NCBI GenBank assembly: GCA_041685145.1
Contig: JAWLGJ010000048.1
Location: 1 to 21,094 of the forward strand
DNA length: 21,094 nt
Origin: JAWLGJ01 sp041685145
GTDB lineage: Bacteria > Pseudomonadota > Alphaproteobacteria > Rhodospirillales > Magnetospirillaceae
Reading direction: 5' to 3'
Shown here: one piece after another, positions 1 through 7,180 of the stretch
Position numbering within the stretch: position 1 is the stretch's first letter
Layout: each line of letters starts with the position of its first letter
Position numbers and translations under genes: made by a program
The notes under the pieces: model-generated
Told to the model about the DNA's origin: nothing
Seen by the model: only the letters and a program-made list of their open reading frames with translations
Databases searched by the model: none

Positions 1-767
1 CCGAGCATGTCGCCGCGCATTGCGACGTCGCGGCGCTGACCGCCCTGGCGCGGCCGTCGCAACTGGCGGCGCCGTCGGCGCCGGCGGCGCCGCTGCCGCC
101 GCCGGGCCAGCGCATCGCCGTCGCCCAGGACGTCGCCTTCGCCTTCATGTATCCGCTGGTGGTGGCGGGATGGCGCCGGGCCGGGGCCGAGGTGACGCCG
201 TTCTCGCCGCTGGCCGACGAGGCGCCCCCCGCCGACGCCGACGCCGTGTGGCTGCCGGGCGGCTATCCCGAACTGCACGCCGCGCGCCTGGCGGCGGCGA
301 CAACCTTCCTGGCCGGGCTGCGCGCGGCGGCGGCGCGCGGCGCCGCCGTCATCGGCGAGTGCGGCGGCTATATGGTGCTGGGGCGCGGGCTGGTCGACCG
401 CGACGGCCGCCGCCACGGCATGGCCGGGCTGCTGCCGGTGGAAACCAGCTTCGCGCGCCCGCGCCTGCATCTGGGCTATCGCCGCGCCACCCTGGCCGCC
501 GCCGGGCCCCTGGGGGCGGCGGGGGCGGGCTTCCGGGGCCACGAGTTCCATTACGCCAACGAAACAGTACGGGAGGCGGGCGCGCCCGCCGCCTTCGCCC
601 TCGCCGACGCCGCCGGGCGGCCGCTGGGCGATGCCGGCGCCGCCGTCGGCCGGGTCTGCGGCTCCTTCCTGCATCTGGGCGACCGCGCCGCCAATCGATG
701 GCCGTCAAGGGCCGCGCCGCCACGAGGCGGCAGGCTGGGGAACGCGATCAGAAAGGGGGAGACATGA
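1..767 (+). CDS. cobB: Cobyrinate a,c-diamide synthase, C-terminal part (5' end outside window)
   Basis: This enzyme amidates the a and c carboxylates of (hydrogeno)cobyrinic acid, using ATP and glutamine, during cobalamin synthesis in the cytoplasm. The visible frame enters at the left edge and covers the end of the synthetase domain and the whole class I glutamine-amidotransferase domain. It shows FSPLADEAPPADADAVWLPG followed by GYPELH, the nucleophile elbow GECGGYMVLG (Cys codon at 360-362), GHEFHYANE and GSFLHL (His codon at 672-674). These are the Cys and His expected of the CobB/CobQ amidotransferase type. After GSFLHL the protein runs on for about 30 Arg/Gly-rich residues that look non-conserved. 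The TGA stop overlaps the next start as ATGA (764-767). Other cob genes are presumably upstream. The gene is called CbiA in the anaerobic pathway. Confidence 0.93.
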   Translation, partial: EHVAAHCDVAALTALARPSQLAAPSAPAAPLPPPGQRIAVAQDVAFAFMYPLVVAGWRRAGAEVTPFSPLADEAPPADADAVWLPGGYPELHAARLAAATTFLAGLRAAAARGAAVIGECGGYMVLGRGLVDRDGRRHGMAGLLPVETSFARPRLHLGYRRATLAAAGPLGAAGAGFRGHEFHYANETVREAGAPAAFALADAAGRPLGDAGAAVGRVCGSFLHLGDRAANRWPSRAAPPRGGRLGNAIRKGET

Positions 768-1120
768 CGGCACGCACGATGGCGGCGGGGCTGGCCCTGG
801 TGCTGGCCCTGGCGGCGGCCCCGGTACAGGCGCAGCCGGCGCACGGCGACGCGCAACGGCTGGAGGCGCTGACGGCGCTGGCGCGCGAGAACGGGGTGGC
901 GCTGTACTGCCGCCACCTCGACCACGTCCAGGACGTCAAGGCGGCGGTGACGGCGGTGGTGCCGCCGCTGCCCGCCTATGGCGCCGCCTTCGAGCGCGGC
1001 ACCGACCGCGGCTTCCTCGACGCCGGCGGCGGCCGGCTGTCGTGTCCCGACCGCGCCGGCATGGCCGCCCGCGTCGAGGCGGCGGTGCACCGGCTGCAAA
1101 AAGCCTTTGCGGATCAATAG
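764..1120 (+). CDS. Small secreted protein of unknown function
   Basis: I do not recognise this 118-residue protein. It starts at the ATG that overlaps the cobB stop as ATGA and is preceded by a strong Shine-Dalgarno (AAGGGGGA, about 754-761), so it is probably translated with cobB. Residues 1-23 form a signal peptide: TAR, then a hydrophobic Leu/Ala core, then PVQA with likely cleavage before QP. The mature part is about 95 residues, has two cysteines (C49 in ALYCRH and C94 in LSCPDR) that could form a disulfide in the periplasm, and ends in an amphipathic helix. There are no membrane segments beyond the signal and no motif I can name. The link to cobalamin synthesis rests only on position; it may simply be a downstream passenger. 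Confidence 0.75.
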   Translation: MTARTMAAGLALVLALAAAPVQAQPAHGDAQRLEALTALARENGVALYCRHLDHVQDVKAAVTAVVPPLPAYGAAFERGTDRGFLDAGGGRLSCPDRAGMAARVEAAVHRLQKAFADQ

Positions 1121-1155
1121 CCTAAGGCGCCGGGCGGCATATTAGCGAAGTCTTT

Positions 1156-1185
1156 TTGTTGAGTATCCGGGATAACCCATACTAT
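1156..1185 (+). promoter_or_regulatory. Sigma-70-like promoter candidate for phaZ, with overlapping inverted repeat
   Basis: TTGTTG (1156-1161) and TACTAT (1180-1185) are separated by 18 bp in an AT-richer patch between the small secreted gene and phaZ. The -10 element lies inside an inverted repeat, CATAC-N4-GTATG (1178-1191), which could be an operator. The match to the hexamers is partial, so this is only a candidate. Confidence 0.35.
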
Positions 1186-1211
1186 CGTATGAATTCCTGC
1201 GAATGGGGTAT

Positions 1212-1215
1212 GGAG
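1212..1215 (+). promoter_or_regulatory. Ribosome binding site that decides the phaZ start
   Basis: GGAG lies 5 nt before the ATG at 1221. The alternative upstream ATG at 1203 has no comparable site, and family members begin MLY-hydrophobic, matching the 1221 start. Confidence 0.6.
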
Positions 1216-1220
1216 ACTGG

Positions 1221-2534
1221 ATGCTCTACCACCTTCATGAGTGGCACCACGCCGCCATGACGCCTTTCCGCCTGATGGCGGAGACGATGCGCCAGGTCTA
1301 CACCCATCCGTGGCTGCCGGTGTCCTACACCAGCGTCGGGCGGACGATGGCGGCCGGGGCGGAACTGCTGGAGCGCACCACCCGCCGCTACGCCAAGCCC
1401 CGCTTCGGGTTGCAGACGACGCTGGTGGCGGGCCGCGAGGTGGCGGTGCACGAGGAGGTGGTGGCCGACACGCCCTTCTGCCGCCTGCTGCATTTCCGCC
1501 GCGACACGGCGGCCAGGCAGCCGCGTGTGCTGCTGGTGGCGCCGCTGTCGGGCCACTACGCCACCCTGCTGCGCGGCACCGTGGAGGGGCTGCTCCCCGA
1601 CCACGAGGTCTATATCACCGACTGGATCAACGCCCGCGACGTGCCGCTGACGGCGGGGCCGTTCGACCTCGACGACTACATCGACCTCGTCATCGACTTC
1701 CTGCGCCTGCTGGGCCCCGACGTGCACGTCATCGGCGTCTGCCAACCGTCGGTGCCGGTCCTGGCGGCGGTGGCGCAGATGGCCGCCGACGACGACCCGG
1801 CGCAGCCGCGCTCGATGACGCTGATGGGCGGGCCGGTCGACACCCGCGTCAACCCCACCGAGGTCAACCACTTCGCCAAGCGCCACGGCCTCAAATGGTT
1901 CGAGCGCAACGTCGTCCACGGCGTGCCGATGACCCATCCCGGCGCCGGGCGGCGGGTGTATCCGGGCTTTTTGCAGCTCACCGGCTTTTTGAGCATGAAC
2001 CTCGAACGCCACGTCGACGCCCATATGAAGATGTTTCAGCACCTGGTGCGCGGCGACGGCGACAGCGCCGCCCAGCACCGCGCCTTCTACGACGAATACA
2101 TGTCGGTGATGGACCTGCCGGCGGAATACTACCTGGAGACCATCCGCGCCGTGTTCCACGAGCATCGCCTGCCGCGCGGGCGCTTCTACCATCGCGGCCG
2201 GCGCGTCGACCCCGGCCGCATCCGCCGCACGGCGCTGATGACGGTGGAGGGCGAGCGCGACGACATTTCCGGCCCCGGCCAGACCCTGGCGGCGCACGCG
2301 CTTTGCCGCGGCCTTGCCGAGGACATGCGCCGCCATCATCTGCAGCCCAAGGTCGGCCATTACGGCATCTTCAACGGCCGCCGCTGGCGCGAGGAGATTC
2401 TGCCCCATGTCCGCGACTTCATCCGCGCCCACGACCGCGGCGTTCTGGCGGCATCGGCCCCTGGCGGAGTTGAGCGCGCACGAGTGGGAGGCGTTGTGCG
2501 ACGGCTGCGGACGGTGCTGCCTCCACAAGCTTGA
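1221..2534 (+). CDS. phaZ: Intracellular poly(3-hydroxybutyrate) depolymerase
   Basis: This enzyme breaks down stored polyhydroxybutyrate granules inside the cell. The 437-residue protein begins MLYHLHEWHHAA, typical of the family, and contains the cysteine version of the lipase box, IGVCQPSVPVLAA (nucleophile C174). The likely triad partners are Asp in EGERDDIS (347/348) and His380 in VGHYGIFNG, the arrangement known for Ralstonia PhaZ1. No signal peptide is present, as expected for an intracellular depolymerase. The start at 1221 is preferred over an in-frame ATG at 1203 because of the GGAG site just upstream. The last 30 or so residues, after FIRAHDR, are Arg/Val-rich and not family-like; this tail lies inside the start of the next gene. 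No PHB synthase is in the window. Confidence 0.93.
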   Translation: MLYHLHEWHHAAMTPFRLMAETMRQVYTHPWLPVSYTSVGRTMAAGAELLERTTRRYAKPRFGLQTTLVAGREVAVHEEVVADTPFCRLLHFRRDTAARQPRVLLVAPLSGHYATLLRGTVEGLLPDHEVYITDWINARDVPLTAGPFDLDDYIDLVIDFLRLLGPDVHVIGVCQPSVPVLAAVAQMAADDDPAQPRSMTLMGGPVDTRVNPTEVNHFAKRHGLKWFERNVVHGVPMTHPGAGRRVYPGFLQLTGFLSMNLERHVDAHMKMFQHLVRGDGDSAAQHRAFYDEYMSVMDLPAEYYLETIRAVFHEHRLPRGRFYHRGRRVDPGRIRRTALMTVEGERDDISGPGQTLAAHALCRGLAEDMRRHHLQPKVGHYGIFNGRRWREEILPHVRDFIRAHDRGVLAASAPGGVERARVGGVVRRLRTVLPPQA

Positions 2535-2865
2535 GGACGCCGACACCGGCGCCATCCACCACACCGACGTCGCCTGCCGGCTGCTGGACCTGGGAAGCTG
2601 CCGCTGCTCGCGCTACGCCGACCGCCACCGCCTGGTGCCCGACTGCCTGCGGCTGGAACCGGACCGGGTGGCGACGCTGTCCTGGCTGCCGACCACCTGC
2701 GCCTATCGGCTGGTGGCCGAGGGCCGCGACCTGCCCTGGTGGCACCCGCTGGTGTCCGGCGACCCCGAAAGCGTCCACCGCGCGGGGGTGTCGGTGCGCG
2801 GGCGCGCCGTCAGCGAACGCCGCGCCGGCGACCTTGAGGACCACATCGTCGATTGGCCCGCCTGA
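2407..2865 (+). CDS. YcgN/UPF0260 family cysteine-rich protein
   Basis: This conserved cytoplasmic protein of 152 residues belongs to the YcgN (UPF0260) family, whose biochemical role is not firmly established. Seen directly: AFWRHRPLAELSAHEWEALC followed by DGCGRCCLHKLED, giving C31, C34, C37 and C38, with further cysteines at C57, C65, C67, C80 and C98. It also has SWLPTTCAYRL, EGRDLPWWHPL and DHIVDW near the end, all family hallmarks. The cysteine pattern suggests a metal or Fe-S site (inference). The start is set at ATG 2407 because the conserved FW-(K/R) block must be included and GAGGAG (2391-2396) sits upstream. This places the first 128 nt inside the 3' end of phaZ in a different frame, so the two are probably co-transcribed and coupled. 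Confidence 0.9.
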   Translation: MSATSSAPTTAAFWRHRPLAELSAHEWEALCDGCGRCCLHKLEDADTGAIHHTDVACRLLDLGSCRCSRYADRHRLVPDCLRLEPDRVATLSWLPTTCAYRLVAEGRDLPWWHPLVSGDPESVHRAGVSVRGRAVSERRAGDLEDHIVDWPA

Positions 2866-2926
2866 GGCGGCCCCCGAAAGCGTGCGCGGCTTGCCCACGC
2901 CGTCGCGTCGGGGTATTGGAGCCGGT

Positions 2927-3631
2927 ATGGCTCCCGCCCATCGCCCCCTTTCCCTTGCCGTCGACGGCATCCTGCTGCCCCTGCGCCTGCGCCGCAGCGC
3001 GCGGGCGCGGCGGATGACCCTGCGGCTGACCCCGAACGGGCAGGGCGCGGTGGTGGTGGCGCCGCCGGGGGTGCCCGAGGGCGCCGTGCTGCGCTTCGCC
3101 GCCGACAACCGCGCCTGGCTGGGGGCGCGCCTGGCGGCGCTGCCGCCGCGCGTGCCGCTGCTGCCGGGCGCCGAGGTGCCGTTGCTGGGGGTGCCCCATC
3201 GGCTCGCCCATCGGCCGGAGGAACGCCGCGGCGTGTGGGCGGAGGCGGGCGAGATCCGCGTCTGCGGCCAAGGGGAGCATTTTTCCCGCCGCGTCGCCGA
3301 CTGGTTGCGCGCCGAGGCCGGCCGCGCCATCCGGCCGCGCGCCGACGATGCCGCCCGCCGCCTGGGGCGGCGGATGGCGCGCCTGCGCATCGGCGATCCC
3401 CGCTCGCGCTGGGGAAGCTGCACCGCCGCCGGTAACCTCGCCTTTTCCTGGCGGCTGGTGCTGGCGCCGCCGGCGGTGCTGGACTACGTCGTCGCCCACG
3501 AGGCGGCGCATCTGGTGGCGATGAATCACGGCCCCGCCTTCTGGGCGACGGTCGAGGCGCTGGTGGGCGACTGGCGCGCGGCGCGGGCCTGGCTGCGCCG
3601 CCACGGGCCGGGGTTGCACCGTTATGGCTGA
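2927..3631 (+). CDS. YgjP-like (DUF45) zinc-dependent metallohydrolase
   Basis: This is a 234-residue predicted metal-dependent hydrolase of the YgjP/M48-related group. The C-terminal half carries RSRWGSC (159-165), a family signature, then HEAAHL with zinc ligands H191 and H195 and catalytic E192, and NHGPAFW, where H201 is the probable third ligand. The N-terminal half is Arg-rich beta-type sequence without recognisable motifs. No signal peptide or membrane segment is seen, so it is likely cytoplasmic; its substrate is unknown. The ATG at 2927 has GGAG (2918-2921) 5 nt upstream. It follows the ycgN-like gene by 61 nt and overlaps the transporter start by 8 nt, which suggests a shared transcript. 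Confidence 0.88.
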   Translation: MAPAHRPLSLAVDGILLPLRLRRSARARRMTLRLTPNGQGAVVVAPPGVPEGAVLRFAADNRAWLGARLAALPPRVPLLPGAEVPLLGVPHRLAHRPEERRGVWAEAGEIRVCGQGEHFSRRVADWLRAEAGRAIRPRADDAARRLGRRMARLRIGDPRSRWGSCTAAGNLAFSWRLVLAPPAVLDYVVAHEAAHLVAMNHGPAFWATVEALVGDWRAARAWLRRHGPGLHRYG

Positions 3632-4832
3632 GCCCAAGGGATCCGGCGACGGCACGCCGCCGCCGTCGCTGGTGCTGGCGGTGCTGCTGACCGGGCTGGT
3701 GTCCTTCGGCCCGGTGTCGACGGACCTCTACCTGCCCTCGCTGCCCGCCTTGACGCGGGTGTTCGGCGCCGACGTGGCGATGGTGCAGCTCACCCTCAGC
3801 GTCTTCATCGCCGGCTTCGCGGTGGCGCAGCTCGTCTATGGGCCGCTGTCCGACCGCTACGGCCGCCGCCCGGTGCTGATCGGCGGCATCCTCGTCTATG
3901 TGGGCGGCAGCCTGCTGTGCCTGTTCGCCCCCAGCATCGAGGCCCTGATCGCCGGGCGCTTCCTGCAAGCCCTGGGCGCGTGCAGCGGCCCGGTGGTGGG
4001 CCGCGCGGTGGTGCGCGACGTCTGGCCCCCCCGACAGGCGGCGCGGGTGCTGTCCTACATGGCCTCGGCGATGGCCCTGGCGCCGATGGCGGCGCCGATC
4101 CTGGGCGGCTGGGCCTTCAGCCTGTGGGGCTGGCGGTCGAATTTCGTCATCCTGGTGGTGTTCGGGCTGGTGTTGCTGCTCGGCGTGCTGCGGCTGCTGG
4201 CCGAGACCAACCGCCACCGCGACCCGTTGGCGCTGCGGCCGGCGCGGATGCTGCGGACCTATGGGCTGCTGCTGCGCGACCGCCGCTTCCTCGGCCATGT
4301 CCTCACCCTGTCGCTGGCCTTCTCGGGGCTGTTCGCCTTCATCTCGGGCTCGTCCTTCGTGCTCATCGAGGTTTTGGGGCTGGCGCCCCGGCATTTCGGC
4401 TTCGCCTTTGCGGCCGTGGTGTTTGGTTACGTCACCGGAACATTCATATCGGGGCGCCTGTCGGAGCGGGTCGGCGTCGACGCGCTGCTGACGGCGGGCA
4501 CGACGATGGGGGTGGCGGCGGCCTTGCTGCTGGCGGGGTTGGCCTGGGCCGAGGTGCACACCCTGGCGGCGGCGGTGGCGCCGATGAGCCTCTATTTCGT
4601 CTCGGTGGGGCTGGTGCTGCCCAACGCCACCGCCGCCGCGCTGATGCCGTTCCCGCGCAACGCCGGGGTGGCCTCGGCGCTGATGGGCTTCGTGCAGATG
4701 GCCACCGGCGCGACGGTGGGGGCGGCGGTGGGCTGGCTGCACGACGGCACGCCGCTGCCGATGGCCGCGGTCATCCTCGCCTCGGCCCTCGCCGCCTTCG
4801 TCGCCCACCGGGGGCTGACGGCGCGCGGCTAG
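3624..4832 (+). CDS. Bcr/CflA family multidrug efflux transporter (MFS)
   Basis: This is a 402-residue inner-membrane proton antiporter of the DHA1 drug-efflux type. The start contains the Bcr/CflA hallmark GPVSTDLYLPSLPAL at the first membrane segment. MFS motif A appears as GPLSDRYGRRPVL between helices 2 and 3, followed by RFLQALGACSGPVVGRAVVR, typical of helix 4. About 12 hydrophobic segments can be counted and the length is normal for the family. The start codon overlaps the end of the metallohydrolase gene by 8 nt. The 3' end overlaps the convergent penicillin-binding protein gene by 62 nt. The transported substrate cannot be read from sequence; bicyclomycin or sulfonamide are only family precedents. 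Confidence 0.92.
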   Translation: MAEPKGSGDGTPPPSLVLAVLLTGLVSFGPVSTDLYLPSLPALTRVFGADVAMVQLTLSVFIAGFAVAQLVYGPLSDRYGRRPVLIGGILVYVGGSLLCLFAPSIEALIAGRFLQALGACSGPVVGRAVVRDVWPPRQAARVLSYMASAMALAPMAAPILGGWAFSLWGWRSNFVILVVFGLVLLLGVLRLLAETNRHRDPLALRPARMLRTYGLLLRDRRFLGHVLTLSLAFSGLFAFISGSSFVLIEVLGLAPRHFGFAFAAVVFGYVTGTFISGRLSERVGVDALLTAGTTMGVAAALLLAGLAWAEVHTLAAAVAPMSLYFVSVGLVLPNATAAALMPFPRNAGVASALMGFVQMATGATVGAAVGWLHDGTPLPMAAVILASALAAFVAHRGLTARG

Positions 4833-6834
4833 CCGCGCCCCCCAGCCAGCGCAGCACGTTGTTCCAGGCGTCGTCGTCCGCCGAGCCCGGCGCGTCGCCG
4901 CCCCCGCCGGGCAGCGGCCTCGGCGCCCGGCCGTCGTGGGCCGCCACCATGACCTCGCGCCAGATCGTCGCCGGCAGTCCGCCGCCGGTGACGCCGCGCA
5001 TGGGCTTGCCGCGGTCGTTGCCCAGCCAGACGGCGGCGACGTAGTCGGCGGTGTAGCCCACGAACCAGGCGTCGCGGTGGTCCTGGGTGGTGCCGGTCTT
5101 GCCGGCGGCGGGACGCTCGCCGAGGGCGGCGCGGCGGCCGGTGCCGTGCTCGACGGCGCCGCGCAGCATGGCGTTGATGGCGCCCACCACCTCGGGGGCC
5201 AGCACCGCCGGCGCGCCGGACCCCCGGCGGCGATAGAGGGCGCGGCCGTCGCCGCCGTCGATGCCGGTGATGCCGTGGGCCCAGGCGGCGGCGCCGCCAT
5301 TGGCGAAGGCGGCGTAGGCCGCCGCCAGTTCCAGCGGCGACACCTCCGCCGTGCCCAGCGCCAGCGAGGGATGGTCGGGCAGCGGCGCCGTCAGCCCCAG
5401 GCGCCGCGCCACGCCGATCACCCGCTGCCGGCCGAGGCGCTCGCTCAGGCGCACCGCGACCGTGTTGAGCGAGGCGGCGAGCGCCTCGCGCAGGGTGACG
5501 GGCCCGCGGTGGCGGCCGTCGAAATTGGATGGCGTCCAGGCGCCGACGCTGACGGGGGCGTCCTCGACGACGTCGCCGGGGCGCAATCCCGCCTCCAGCG
5601 CCGCCACATAGACGAAGGGCTTGAAGGCCGATCCCGGCTGCCGGCGGGCCTGTACGGCGCGGTTGAACTGGCTGCGGGCATAGCTGCGCCCGCCCACCAT
5701 CGCGCGCACCGCCCCATCGGGCGACAGCACCACCACGGCGCCCTCGTCGGCCCCCGCCGCCGCGCCCGGCCCCGCCAGCGCCCGCGCCAGCGCCGCCTCC
5801 GCCGCCCGCTGCACCGCGAGGTCGAGGGTGGTGCGCACCACCAGGTCGGTGTCGCGGCGGCCGCCGTAGGAGGGAAGCTGGTCCAGCAGCCAGACGGTGA
5901 AGTAGTGGGCGCCGCCGGCCGGCGGCCGCAGCGGCCCCGGCCCCTGGGCGCGGGCCGCGTCCGCCGCCGCCGCGTCGACGAAGCCGGCCTCGACCATCGC
6001 CGCCAGCACCACCTCGGCGCGGCGGCGGGCGGCGGCGGGGTCGGCGAGGGGGTTGTAGCGCGACGGCGCCTTGGGCAGGCCGGCGATCATCGCCGCCTGG
6101 TAAAGGGTCAGCGACGCCGCCGAGACGCCGAAATAGCGCCGCGCCGCCGCCTCGACGCCATAGCTGCCGGCCCCGAGATAGACCCGGTTCAGGTACAGGG
6201 CCAGGATCTGCTCCTTGCTGAAGCGGCGCTCCAGCCACAGCGCCAACAGCAGTTCCTGCACCTTGCGCTTCAGGGTCCGCTCGGGGGTGAGGAACAGGTT
6301 CTTGGCGAGCTGCTGGGTGATGGTGCTGCCGCCCTGCACGACGCGGCCGGCGCGCAGATTGCGCAGCGCCGCCCGGGCGATGCCAATCGGATCGACGCCG
6401 AAATGATCATGAAAGCGGCGGTCCTCCACCGCCAGCACCGCCTGCGGCAAGGCCGGCGCCACGTCGTCCAGCGTCACCGCCGCCCCGTGCACCTCGCCAT
6501 AGGCGGCGATGGTGCGGCCGTGGACGTCCAGGAAGGTGATCCCCGGCCGCCGGGTGGTCGCCACCAGGCCGTCGACGTCGGGAAGGTCGAGGGCGTAGTA
6601 GCCGACGACCCCGGCGCCGAGAATCATCAACCATACCGCGATCGTGGCCGCCCAAACTAAAACGCGGCGCGACCAGGACCGCCCGCCAGCATTCGGCGCC
6701 GCCGTGCGCCGCCGCGACGTGCGGGGCGGCTGTCGCCGACCGCCGGAGGCCTTGGCGGGCGCCGTTTTCCGCCGCCGCGGCACCGCCTCGCCGCCCCGCC
6801 GCGGCCGGCCATTATTGCTCTTGTCATCCCGCAT
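4771..6834 (-). CDS. Bifunctional class A penicillin-binding protein (PBP1A family)
   Basis: This inner-membrane enzyme polymerises glycan strands and cross-links peptidoglycan in the periplasm. The 687-residue protein has a very basic cytosolic tail (1-53) and one membrane anchor (about 56-80). The glycosyltransferase domain follows, with VEDRRFHDHFG (catalytic E137) and GGSTITQQLAKNLFL (168-182). The transpeptidase domain has SxxK at S402-K405 (GSAFKPF), SxN at S455-N457 and KTG at 579-581. It lacks the insert and length of full PBP1A (about 800 residues or more), so it resembles the shorter PBP1A-family enzymes. The ATG at 6834 is chosen because it gives MRDDK plus the basic tail, but its Shine-Dalgarno is weak and an in-frame ATG lies at 6927. 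The Arg-rich C-terminus is encoded in the tail overlapping the transporter gene. Confidence 0.93.
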   Translation of the reverse strand: MRDDKSNNGRPRRGGEAVPRRRKTAPAKASGGRRQPPRTSRRRTAAPNAGGRSWSRRVLVWAATIAVWLMILGAGVVGYYALDLPDVDGLVATTRRPGITFLDVHGRTIAAYGEVHGAAVTLDDVAPALPQAVLAVEDRRFHDHFGVDPIGIARAALRNLRAGRVVQGGSTITQQLAKNLFLTPERTLKRKVQELLLALWLERRFSKEQILALYLNRVYLGAGSYGVEAAARRYFGVSAASLTLYQAAMIAGLPKAPSRYNPLADPAAARRRAEVVLAAMVEAGFVDAAAADAARAQGPGPLRPPAGGAHYFTVWLLDQLPSYGGRRDTDLVVRTTLDLAVQRAAEAALARALAGPGAAAGADEGAVVVLSPDGAVRAMVGGRSYARSQFNRAVQARRQPGSAFKPFVYVAALEAGLRPGDVVEDAPVSVGAWTPSNFDGRHRGPVTLREALAASLNTVAVRLSERLGRQRVIGVARRLGLTAPLPDHPSLALGTAEVSPLELAAAYAAFANGGAAAWAHGITGIDGGDGRALYRRRGSGAPAVLAPEVVGAINAMLRGAVEHGTGRRAALGERPAAGKTGTTQDHRDAWFVGYTADYVAAVWLGNDRGKPMRGVTGGGLPATIWREVMVAAHDGRAPRPLPGGGGDAPGSADDDAWNNVLRWLGGAASRAPSAPGGRRRRRGPRRG

Positions 6835-6857
6835 CCGGATGTCGTTTTGGCATTTTG

Positions 6858-6874
6858 GCTTGCATACGGCAAGC
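6858..6874. promoter_or_regulatory. Inverted repeat in the divergent PBP / RHH intergenic region
   Basis: GCTTGC-atacg-GCAAGC is a perfect 6-bp palindrome with a 5-nt centre, lying between two divergent genes in an AT-richer patch. It could be an operator, for example for the adjacent ribbon-helix-helix protein, but no clear promoter hexamers flank it. Confidence 0.3.
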
Positions 6875-6956
6875 TTACATGGCAGTGTCTGATCATTCGC
6901 AGGTCTTGCGGTTGTTGGCCTGCACACCTACTACCTGTCGTGTCGGAAGGCCGAGG

Positions 6957-7157
6957 ATGGACACCCTCATCGTCACGCTTCCCGAAGATCTCCGCCGTCG
7001 TCTCGAAGCTCTCGCCGCCCGCACCGGGCGCGGGCTCGGCGACTGCCTGGAGCAGGCCGTCTACGAGTTCGTCGAGAACTGGGAGGCGCATCTCGACGAT
7101 GTCGGCCGCATGGAAGAGGGCGAGGAACGGCCCTTACTGACCGCCGCCAATTTCTGA
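6957..7157 (+). CDS. Small ribbon-helix-helix (CopG-like) protein
   Basis: This 66-residue protein begins with a beta-strand-like segment, MDTLIVTLPEDLRRRLEALA, followed by helices (TGRGLGDCLEQAVYEFVENW), matching the ribbon-helix-helix pattern of CopG/MetJ-type DNA binders. An acidic tail (DDVGRMEEGEERP) follows. The start at 6957 has GGAAGG (6945-6950) at good spacing; upstream in-frame ATGs would add a stretch unlike the fold. It lies 23 nt before the metallophosphoesterase, so the two are probably co-transcribed. It may regulate its own operon through the inverted repeat at 6858-6874 (inference). It could also be an antitoxin-like partner, but nothing shows that the neighbour is a toxin. 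Confidence 0.75.
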   Translation: MDTLIVTLPEDLRRRLEALAARTGRGLGDCLEQAVYEFVENWEAHLDDVGRMEEGEERPLLTAANF

Positions 7158-7180
7158 CGATTCCCGACCACAACTTTCGC

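Noticed and set aside
1203..1205. ATG as the phaZ start
   Set aside because: No ribosome site; family proteins begin at the MLY corresponding to ATG 1221, which has GGAG at 5 nt.
1182..2564. 460-codon open frame on the - strand opposite phaZ
   Set aside because: Its translation is His/Arg/Gln/Val-rich with no motif, while the + strand frame is a clear PHB depolymerase. It is a by-product of GC-rich codon usage.
2703..5300. Very long (865-codon) - strand open frame across several genes
   Set aside because: Low-complexity Pro/Ala/Arg translation, opposite recognisable metallohydrolase, transporter and PBP genes.
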